DNA from: Sanchytrium tribonematis
Taxonomy: Eukaryota > Sanchytriomycota > Sanchytriomycetes > Sanchytriales > Sanchytriaceae
Reading direction: 5' to 3'
Length of the DNA stretch: 10,328 nt
Assembly: GCA_018985235.1 (NCBI GenBank)
Contig: JADGIG010000301.1
Span: 1-10,328, forward strand
In this document: in pieces, positions 1 through 7,042 of the stretch
Numbering within the stretch: position 1 is the stretch's first letter
How the letters are laid out: the number at the start of each line of letters is the position of its first letter
Program-made: the position numbers and the translations under genes
Notes under the pieces: generated by a model
What the model was told of the DNA's origin: nothing
The model's database searches: none
Seen by the model: only the letters and a program-made list of their open reading frames with translations

Positions 1-897
1 GGCACAGGCGAAAAAGTCTTGGAACAAGAAGATACTGGATTGCTTAATGATCTATTGGACTATGAATTTATGCGGCCAAAAGATATGGACATTTCGGGAT
101 CCGATTCGGAAACAATCGAAGAACTGGAAGTTGAGAATCCAAAAAATTCAACTGAAATATTAAAAAGACTTAATCCAGAGTTTCAATTTAAAGTTCCCAA
201 AGAGGACGAATTTTTTCAGCCAAAAAAGAGAAATATTGCTATAGAAGCTGAACCTCATTTATCACAATCACCATCTGAAGTCTCGTCCGCAGATGAGGCG
301 AATGACAATCCTTGGGTTGACTGTGATGTTGAATCGGATAAAGTTGTAGAGTCTTTCAAAGTCGATGATATGGATAAGTTAGAAATATCGGAGCAGCAAA
401 AGTCAATAGTCCAAAAGGCTTTTGAAAACGATAATGTTATTGAAGAATTTGTGGAGGAAAAAAGAGAATTAGAGGGTGCAGAAGGCGAACAGAAAATCGA
501 TACTACGTTACCTGGCTGGGGAACTTGGGCTGGGCTAAATGCCCCTGCAAAGCGAGGAATTAAATTTAAGACAGTAGCTGGGATTGATGCGTCTAAAAGA
601 TTAGATAAAAAGCACAAGCATGTAATTATACGCGAAAAGCAAAGCAAATTGGTGGATAAATATCTGGTTAAAAAAACTCCATATCCATTTAAATCAATTA
701 AGCAATATGAGCAACAGCTGAATAATCCTATTGGAAAGGAATGGAATACACATAACAATTTTGCAAAACTTACGAAGCCAAGAATTGAGACAAATCTTGG
801 TAAAGTAATCATGCCTCTGAAATTAATTGCGGGCAACAGCTTAACACATGACAAAGAAGCTGCTGCACAAGACGATGTTAGCTCAGATGGGGAGTAA
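1..897 (+). CDS. UTP14: UTP14, small-subunit processome protein (C-terminal part, 5' partial)
   Basis: This is the C-terminal 298 residues of the nucleolar U3 snoRNP/SSU-processome protein Utp14, which acts in 18S pre-rRNA maturation and is known to bind and stimulate the DEAH helicase Dhr1/DHX37. The frame is open from base 1, so the start lies to the left. Seen in the sequence: an acidic, low-complexity N-terminal half; an NPW motif at fragment residue 103; the family signature LPGWGTWAG at about 170-178; then the conserved basic block with DKKHKHVIIREK, the YLVKKTPYPFKS segment, NPIGKEWNT and KPRIETNLGKVIMP. These occur in the order usual for Utp14. The stop TAA at 895-897 is followed within 22 bp by the stop of the convergent PET127. 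A poly(A)-like AATAAA begins 15 bp past the stop. The identification is firm; nothing can be said about the missing N-terminus. Confidence 0.93.
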   Translation, partial: GTGEKVLEQEDTGLLNDLLDYEFMRPKDMDISGSDSETIEELEVENPKNSTEILKRLNPEFQFKVPKEDEFFQPKKRNIAIEAEPHLSQSPSEVSSADEANDNPWVDCDVESDKVVESFKVDDMDKLEISEQQKSIVQKAFENDNVIEEFVEEKRELEGAEGEQKIDTTLPGWGTWAGLNAPAKRGIKFKTVAGIDASKRLDKKHKHVIIREKQSKLVDKYLVKKTPYPFKSIKQYEQQLNNPIGKEWNTHNNFAKLTKPRIETNLGKVIMPLKLIAGNSLTHDKEAAAQDDVSSDGE

Positions 898-919
898 ATT
901 TATTTGTTCCAAATAAAAC
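898..919. terminator. Bidirectional 3'-end region with AATAAA on both strands
   Basis: This is the whole 22 bp gap between the convergent stops of UTP14 and PET127. It holds AATAAA on the plus strand (912-917) and AATAAA on the minus strand (plus-strand TTTATT, 899-904). The two hexamers are the arms of a perfect inverted repeat, TTTATTTG (899-906) and CAAATAAA (910-917), with a 3-nt loop (TTC). AATAAA is the classical poly(A) signal, so one element could serve both transcripts. Cleavage for each would then fall inside the other gene's 3' coding end. The sequence is certain; the function is inferred. Confidence 0.6.
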
Positions 920-2416
920 CTATAGAGCCGCGCTGCGTTCTAGATCAAATTGTGTAACAAGTTCTTCTTTAAGTCTTAGAATATTTTTTTCGTTACTAGA
1001 GGTTTTCACCTGTCTTTCTAATAATTTTGCCTTTTTATAAGTGCTGCATATTTCATAAATGTCAGTACTTCGTAGTGATTTTGATAAAATTGTAGACAAA
1101 TTTGAGGCGGATTCCTTTATCTTCGTTTCTTTACCAAAATCTATATTATTTAAGAAAGATTCCGCTTGGTAATTTATAAGAGACAGTTTTCCGTTACTAA
1201 AATGTTTGACAGGATCTAGTAAGTTTCTGCTATTAAATTTAGTGTAAGTCTTTGGAACTAAATATCGATACACAGACAAAAATGTACGATCAAAATAAAA
1301 CGTAGCCAAAATGGAACTCGAAACATCGCTTGTCAAATCTTCCAGTACATTTTCCATGACCTGGATACACAGACCAAAAACAGATTCGCCAATTTCTTCA
1401 GAGCCAAAAAGACGCTTCGACAACTCCTTGCGGGATATGTATTGGAAACCAAATAACTCGTCTGTGTTATGGAAAGCAACAAATATTCCATCCATATTTC
1501 CAAGACAAACTTGAAAATAATACTTGAGGAATGCGGCTCTTATCATATCGTAGTATTCTCGTTCGAAAGAACAATATTGACCTTTAAGTTTCAAAATTCT
1601 GTACCAAATCCCGATATCTGGATTTTTACTATTTAGCCGAATAGGCAGCACTGCTCTGGTCTTTATATCAAAAAATTTTCGTTCTAATGAATGGTGTTGG
1701 CAATCTAATTGAGATCTAATCAAAAGAGAATTAAAATCCATTAAATTATATGCACCCTTGTCGCGCTTTTTAGAGCCGTCAAAGAGATCATCAAATTCCT
1801 TATTATTCATTGTCAATTGAAATTCTAAAACATGGCCTAATGTCGATAATGGAGTATCGTCGTCAAAAGATTTGTCAGAGTCTATCGTCCATATTGTTTG
1901 TTTGCCATTGCTAATATTTTGCCTTTGCAAAAGAACAGAAACTGGCGAAGAGGCTCCACGAGAAAATTCCGTAGACATTTTTTGAAAAGCACTAGAAAGA
2001 CCGTCAACATTTAGCCGACGCTTTTGAGAAATTAAATAATAAATTTGAGACAATATTCCAGTAACGGTAGATGTTGATCCTATAAATCTGTGTTTCCTTT
2101 TGGCGTTACTAATTAATCGTTTATCTTGAGAAGGAGGTGTATAATGCTGGACTTTTGTTACTTGATCCTGAGAAATTTTTGGAATTTTTCGTATATTGCT
2201 ATAGCCTTCATGCACCCAATTTATTCGGTTATTTAAAATGACTTGCTCCAAATTATGTTCTAAATAGGGTACATTTTCTCCCGATAATAAAGTAAATTTA
2301 GGTTTGAAGTCCACTGAACTAATTGCAATTTGCTTTGAACGATCTAATAAATGAGAATCAGTGTAATATGATGGGAGCCAGGTTTTATTTATCCTACAAA
2401 TGATTTTCTTTGGCAT
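920..2416 (-). CDS. PET127: Pet127-family mitochondrial RNA-processing nuclease
   Basis: A 498-residue single-exon gene. Pet127 acts in mitochondria in 5' processing and degradation of mitochondrial RNAs; published work places it in the PD-(D/E)XK nuclease superfamily as a 5'-3' exoribonuclease. Family blocks visible in order: GSTSTVTGILS (113-123), IDSDKSFDDDTPLSTLGHVLE (178-198), LIRSQLDC (232-239), FDIKTRAVLPIR (249-260), SFEREYYDMIRAAFLKYYFQV (283-303) and GNMDGIFVAFHNTDELFGFQYIS (306-328). The likely metal/catalytic residues are D238 and the D250-x-K252 motif, with E198 as a further candidate; all are present. The first 40 residues are rich in K/R and hydroxylated residues, which suits a mitochondrial presequence, but this is not proven. 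The protein is much shorter than the yeast one (about 800 residues), lacking mainly terminal extensions. The ATG is the first in frame after an upstream stop and has a purine at -3 (gaaATG). It is tandem with and downstream of UPF2, and convergent with UTP14. Confidence 0.93.
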   Translation of the reverse strand: MPKKIICRINKTWLPSYYTDSHLLDRSKQIAISSVDFKPKFTLLSGENVPYLEHNLEQVILNNRINWVHEGYSNIRKIPKISQDQVTKVQHYTPPSQDKRLISNAKRKHRFIGSTSTVTGILSQIYYLISQKRRLNVDGLSSAFQKMSTEFSRGASSPVSVLLQRQNISNGKQTIWTIDSDKSFDDDTPLSTLGHVLEFQLTMNNKEFDDLFDGSKKRDKGAYNLMDFNSLLIRSQLDCQHHSLERKFFDIKTRAVLPIRLNSKNPDIGIWYRILKLKGQYCSFEREYYDMIRAAFLKYYFQVCLGNMDGIFVAFHNTDELFGFQYISRKELSKRLFGSEEIGESVFGLCIQVMENVLEDLTSDVSSSILATFYFDRTFLSVYRYLVPKTYTKFNSRNLLDPVKHFSNGKLSLINYQAESFLNNIDFGKETKIKESASNLSTILSKSLRSTDIYEICSTYKKAKLLERQVKTSSNEKNILRLKEELVTQFDLERSAAL

Positions 2417-2597
2417 TTCTCCGTAATGTACTCGAGTTTCAAGGAAGTCGATTATTCCCTTCGAAATTAATTTGTTTAAAAAAAATTACTTTGCTATTTG
2501 CATATTAAAAATGAGTAATTTATTTTTTAATAAGCTTTGATAAAGATATTCTTAATGAATCTGTCGATATATGAATTCTTTTTTAAACTAAATATCA
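2417..2597. other. AT-rich spacer between UPF2 stop and PET127 start
   Basis: A 181 bp intergenic region, the longest in the window. It must hold the 3' end of UPF2 and the promoter of PET127, both on the minus strand. A minus-strand AATAAA (plus-strand TTTATT at 2519-2524) lies about 75 bp past the UPF2 stop and is the best poly(A) candidate. An 8-nt homopolymer run lies close upstream of PET127. I see no convincing TATA box, ncRNA or other gene. Confidence 0.5.
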
Positions 2598-5500
2598 CTA
2601 TAATCCTCTTTCTAATTTTAATGTTTGAGACTTGAGAGCTTGTCGTTCTTCTAATTCGGAATTTTTATGGTCTTGCACAGACTTTGCAAATGACGAATTT
2701 TCGTCGATATATAAAGTTTTGGGTTTTTTTCTAGTAAGTAAACTAAATGCCACTGAATGGTCCTTCTTATCGGTGTTTTTGACCATCGGCACAACTACAT
2801 CCTTAAGTTTAACCTTTCTGTCTAATTTACGATTCGCGATTCCTGCTTCTGCAACCAGCAAAGCCATTTCGTTTTCAAGCTCCAATTCAATATCCTCTTC
2901 CTCCTCCTCTTCATCATCAGTATTACTATCGTCGGATTCGCTTTCAGAGTTAATGTATGCTTCCACCTGCTGATTATCATCAAGCTCTTCATCTCCTTTG
3001 ATAAATTCTTTTGAATCTGTTGCAAATTCAAATGCTTTTGAATTTTTTAATATCTCATCCAATTGAGATATCGATTGTGGAAAATCAACCTGAGACCTAT
3101 AAACGAATCCGCTTCTCTAAATAAGAATAGTATACCTTGAAAGAATCCACAATGAAATGGGTGATTTCTAGAGGGACGGGACAGGTCAACTTCTTACTAT
3201 TTAAATATACATAAAACATCCCTATGACGATCTTCATCTCATTTTTGGCATACTGTTGCAAATGTGAGCCACTTGTTTGCAACAATGTGCAAAACAATCG
3301 GATTCTGAAGTAATCATGAGGTGCATCGTATAGATTAATTTCGTTGGGAAAAGGAAACCCTTTATCCCATCCAAAACTTAGCGTAAATTGTAGTACGTCA
3401 AGTATGAATTCCATATTTACAAGTCCATGATTAAATAGCTCTCCAGCGTATTTCATAAGAGAAATTCGCCTCTGATTAAATCTAAATAAGTTGGAAATAA
3501 AATCGAACTTGATAGTTTCGGCAATCTTATCAATGACTTGGAGGATAAAAAGCGGGTAGTATGGTAATATTTTTGATAATAAGTAGGCTAAATGGTGGGT
3601 GGAAGAATACGATGAATGGATTGGATTAGATAAAATTTTTAGCAAAAAGATCTCCGTACGGTCGTCCCAAGGAAGCTTCAAAATGTAACTTAGTATAGTG
3701 TTTCTATTTTCGTCATTCAATTCCATTAAATACTCAGATATAAAAGCTTCATGATAATTTTGGTCCCACAAATTTGTGACTTTGACTTCATGTGTAGAAA
3801 TGACATTAAAATAAGAGTTTTCAATCTCTAATGCATATCTCTCATCAGTTTTGTCCAAAATGGCCTTTTTCTTGATCATTGTTTGGAGAATTTCCTCAAA
3901 CTTAGCACGTAAAACCGAGTTCCCATCTAATTTAGTAATTGCATAAAAAAATCGACCTCCAGTATCCAGTAATTTGCAAACGGTATAGATATTTGGCTTA
4001 TAGTTCAGGTATTCGAGTAATGTTTGAAAATAAAATATGTATAATGGTGGATCAATTATCTGGAATTTTAATAATTCTGAGATGAATGTTACAATACAAT
4101 AACGTGGTTCCAAAACATAGCTCATTGATTTAGATTCACTATTTTTTCTTATAAGAGATCTAAAATTTTGGTCCACTATGGTCTTCATTGTATTTATGAT
4201 ATCTGAAAAATACTTTCCAAGTGTCTTAATCACCCGGCAAAACAATGGAATGAGTTCCTGGCGCCTTTTACCAGTCTTAATACATTTAAGAACTAATTTT
4301 TTTCTGGAAGTTTTGCTGTTAAATTGACAAAATTCGATTGCATAAAGGTCCGCTTTTTCTTGATTTGTGACTTCTATCAGATTATCCAAATGTTCTGATA
4401 GCGGCGTTCTTGATGTATGCTCTAAAATTGCTTCTTTTTTAGCTTCACTTTGTTCTTCAACAATTTCACCGGCATCTTCCGTTTCGGATAATATATTTTC
4501 TTCTTGATCCTCACCTTCAGGAGAAAGTTCTTCTGCAACCTCTCCTGATTGAACGGTGGGCTCAAAAAGTCTTGGAACATGATTTCTTAAATCCTCGATT
4601 ATTTTATAAAAATTCGGATCATCCACCTCGTCCCAAACTTCAAGAGAGGAATCCATTGCATCTAAATTTTGAGAAAAAGTAATAGAGCCTTGTCGCACCA
4701 TCTCTGCAGCTAATTTTTCGAATTTTGGCATTTCTTGTTGAAACTTTGAGCACAAGGTATCCAAGCTGTTTAATAGATTGTCAAACTTTTCATTCATCAA
4801 CAATCTTTTTTTTCTATTTTCCTCCGGAACCTCGTGACCTCTGTCAAACAAGTAATCTCGTTCATATTTTTCAGCCTTTATTAATGCCTTGTTTAGTTTT
4901 TTCATATAATCTTTTAATCTATTTAAGTATGCCATATTTAGTGGTTCATATCCGTCATTCAGTGTCTTGAAATTATTTAAAAACTCAACGACTGTGGCTG
5001 CATTTGAAAAGTCATCATCTTTTTCTGTAATATATCGATAAATGTCTTTTACAAATTTTTCCGGATCAAATTGCTTGGCTTTCTTTGACTGAGTGGGAAG
5101 AACGCCTCCACCCATAATACTGTCAAATGCATCTATGTTATTGTTCATCTGAAAAATAAAGAAATTCTTTTGATGTAGTGTGGTGGCAAGAAAAATGACG
5201 TTTCTGGTTTTAATAATTTTATCTTTGCAATCTGACAAAAGTGTCTTTTTAAGCAGTTCCGCTATTTCTAGATAAAACTCGCCTTGAAATTTTTCTTTTA
5301 CAGCGCAAAATATTGACGAGCAAGCTTCTATATCTTCCATGGAATTTTGATGACTAAAATTTTCGGCCAAGGACGAGATAATTTCAGCCTTATAGTTCTC
5401 AACCTTCAGCGATCTCAACTCGGATATAAGAGCGTCTTTATTTGCACTATTTACAACCTTTAATTTCTTAGAAAATTGCATATTTTTCTTCAATGTCGAT

Positions 5501-5601
5501 TTTGACATTTGAAAATTTGTTTCACAATCTCCAATGAAAGTGATTGAGTCAAAAAAGGCTTTTCTGTATATCCAATTTTCGGCACAGAGACTTCCTAGCA
5601 T
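2598..5601 (-). CDS. UPF2: UPF2/NMD2, nonsense-mediated mRNA decay factor; join(5601..3136, 3116..2598)
   Basis: Upf2 bridges Upf1 and Upf3 in cytoplasmic nonsense-mediated decay. Two exons (822 and 172 residues) give 994 residues, close to yeast Nmd2. Seen: MIF4G-1 from about 32 (TLKKNMQFSKKLK) to 215; EVWDEVDDPNFYKIIEDLRNHVPRLF at 321-346, matching the conserved linker; MIF4G-2 from about 400 (SKTSRKKLVLKCI 429-441, CKLLDTGGRFF 542-552); MIF4G-3 from about 620 (LPWDD 643-647, RFNQRRISLMKYAGELFNHGLV 707-728, YFRIRLFCTLLQTSG 764-778); an acidic stretch at about 864-905; and the C-terminal Upf1-binding element, a hairpin (SVAFSLLTRKK) followed by a helix (SELEERQALKSQTLKLE). The frame breaks at 3135; removing 19 nt restores it. 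The start at 5601 has A at -3 (aacaATG). The alternative Met32 at 5508 would begin nearer the conserved LKKN motif. MIF4G-1 carries an apparent insert at about 148-178. Confidence 0.94.
3117..3135 (-). other. Ultra-short (19 nt) spliceosomal intron in UPF2
   Basis: The minus-strand sequence is GTATACTATTCTTATTTAG. Exon 1 ends in phase 0 after an AAG codon, and exon 2 begins with AGA. Unspliced, the frame meets TAG at 3099-3097; spliced, it runs on through the acidic and Upf1-binding tail expected of Upf2. An alternative 3' site at 3090 (46 nt intron, also in frame, nine residues fewer) cannot be excluded from sequence alone. The 19-nt form is preferred because the second intron in the window has exactly the same length and 3' end. 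Confidence 0.75.
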
Positions 5602-5629
5602 TGTTTACCAACATAGCAATGTATGTACA
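5602..5629. promoter_or_regulatory. 28 bp divergent inter-start region (UPF2 / dsRBD gene)
   Basis: This is the gap between the preferred ATG of UPF2 (5601, minus) and that of the dsRBD gene (5630, plus). Both ATGs have A at -3. If both starts are right, the 5' UTRs must overlap or be nearly absent, and core promoter elements probably lie inside the opposing gene's coding sequence. A GTAAACA heptamer (forkhead-like) lies directly before the UPF2 ATG, but this may be only its start context. If UPF2 begins at Met32 (5508) the gap is 121 bp. Confidence 0.35.
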
Positions 5630-7007
5630 ATGAACATCGAAAAGTCCTTAGAATACCCCACAATGAAAAATATATCGCAAACTTCTGATTATCAGCAATA
5701 TTTAGGAACAGGAGAAATGTTTTTTAATATCAAATCTAATTTAGACAAGACATTATGTGACTTTGTTTTATTAAGCAAAGAATTTGTAAATACGGTTATA
5801 ATTTGTGGTGATCTCTCTAAATGTACTAGAACGTTGGAAATGCTAGCAGGAATTACTGTACTATGGGTTTCAAAAGAAGGAATCGCAAACGACCTTTACA
5901 AACCAATTTCAGATTTAATTAATAATATGCACAAAAAACAGACTCAGGAGTCAATTCAGTATTATTCTGTGAAAGGTTGGATGGAAAGTTGTGTTTATGT
6001 CCATAAAATTAATTATTTGCTAGTATTATTAGCATTTCAAGTCCTTCGCTTTAAATTTATTGTTGAAGGGGAAGACCATGTTCAGTTTGAAGTGCTACAA
6101 TACGACGATGAAGGTAGGCAACGCTTTTACAAAATGTATCAAGAAAGTTTAATGGAAAGATTGCATGCATCAAAACCCAAAGAAAATAAGGAAAATATTG
6201 CTGCACCAGTTGAAGTCGCTGGTAAAACTGAAGAACTCCGGTATGATCAAATGTTTTTTGATGTGTTAGATGAATACAATATGTGGTTTGTCAAATTACC
6301 AGTACATAAATCAAATGAAGGATTTCATAGCGAGCTACTCATAAATAATGAAATCAATGTGGCGGTCACTAATGCCAATAAGGATGAATGTGACAAATGT
6401 CTTTTCATTGAAGCTTACAAGATTCTTAAAGCCAAACCACTGAAACGCCTGTCTGCGGAAGAATCACTGCAAAATGCTGTGGAAATATATAAACTTGGGG
6501 AATACACCTTCTCAACTAGTCGGCAAATAGTTAACCTAATACCAAAATTCAAGTCGTCTTTATGCCTTTTTGCAGATGATGATAAAGAATTTGAGTTTCA
6601 ATCTAATGAGTTAAGCAGTACAGAACAGCGTTCTAAGGAATTACTGTGCAAAAAAATAATTAAGTATTTGCAAAGAAATGAATTCAAAATGAATTCAGAA
6701 TTTATCAATCTTGACAATGAATTTATCCAAGATCAAACAAAGAAGAAAAACAATCAAAAAAAGTTTATTTGTTTCTTGAATGGTAATAACAATTTACTTA
6801 GAATATTGCGCTGCTAATCAGCTGGATTATCCAGAATATGAAGATGTCACTACAGTTTGCCCGATTCGAGGCACAAAACAATTTCAAATGCATTGCGTTG
6901 TAGATAAATTCAAAATAACCGATCCCAAAAATGTCAAATTCAACAACAAAAAAGACGCAAAAGAAAGAATATCTGAAATTGCATACAATCATATAATTTC
7001 TCAATAA
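5630..7007 (+). CDS. Uncharacterised protein with C-terminal dsRNA-binding domain; join(5630..6782, 6802..7007)
   Basis: I do not recognise the gene as a whole. Spliced, it encodes 452 residues. The last 75 or so form a recognisable double-stranded-RNA-binding domain: helix 1 FICFLNEYCAANQL, a PEYE motif, three strands (FQMHCVVDKFKI is the central pair), and helix 2 beginning NNKKDAKERISEIAYNHI, which carries the KKxAK RNA-contact pattern. Residues about 205-268 (YDQMFFDVLDEY ... CLFIEAYKIL) have a similar helix-strand-helix order and could be a second, degenerate dsRBD without the basic motif; this is weak. Residues 1-180 match nothing I know, with a hydrophobic stretch (INYLLVLLAFQVLRFKF). 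Helix 1 is interrupted by a 19-nt intron, and the splice creates the GAA codon of NEYC. The ATG at 5630 has A at -3; an upstream in-frame ATG at 5534 lies inside UPF2 coding sequence with C at -3. AATAAA (7003-7008) overlaps the stop. Confidence 0.7.
6783..6801 (+). other. Ultra-short (19 nt) spliceosomal intron in the dsRBD gene
   Basis: The sequence is GTAATAACAATTTACTTAG. The upstream frame would stop at TAA 6815-6817, while the dsRBD lies in another frame. Removing exactly these 19 nt joins G (6782) to AA (6802-6803), giving GAA and the run FLNEYCAANQ, a typical dsRBD first helix. The nearby 31-nt alternative (6771-6801) creates a TAA at the junction and fails. A 184-nt alternative starting at 6618 is in frame but would remove more coding sequence. 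A sequencing frameshift is the main competing explanation. Confidence 0.72.
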
Positions 7008-7008
7008 A
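7003..7008 (+). promoter_or_regulatory. AATAAA overlapping the stop codon of the dsRBD gene
   Basis: The hexamer AATAAA contains the TAA stop (7005-7007). It is the only poly(A)-like signal before the next start at 7043, so the 3' UTR of this gene may overlap the 5' end of the transporter gene. Confidence 0.4.
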
Positions 7009-7042
7009 TCCCCCAATTTGGAGATTTGTGAAACATTAAGAA

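Noticed and set aside
255-854. Antisense 199-codon open frame across UTP14
   Set aside because: It is a shadow of UTP14, no family is recognisable, and the plus-strand protein is clearly conserved.
2632-2973. Plus-strand Ser-rich open frame
   Set aside because: It is the antisense of the acidic GAA/GAT-rich stretch of UPF2; a poly-Ser run is what that strand must give.
3090-3135. 46-nt version of the UPF2 intron
   Set aside because: It is also in frame, but less consistent with the second intron, which has a fixed 19 nt and the same 3' end. Kept as the main alternative, not fully excluded.
5860-6330. Other GTA(N)14AG 19-mers in the dsRBD gene (for example near 5859 and 6302)
   Set aside because: They lie in an unbroken frame and lack TTAYTTAG. 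Such matches arise often by chance, so length and GT-AG alone do not define an intron.
6798-7016. Minus-strand small hydrophobic open frame
   Set aside because: It is antisense to the dsRBD exon and has no support.
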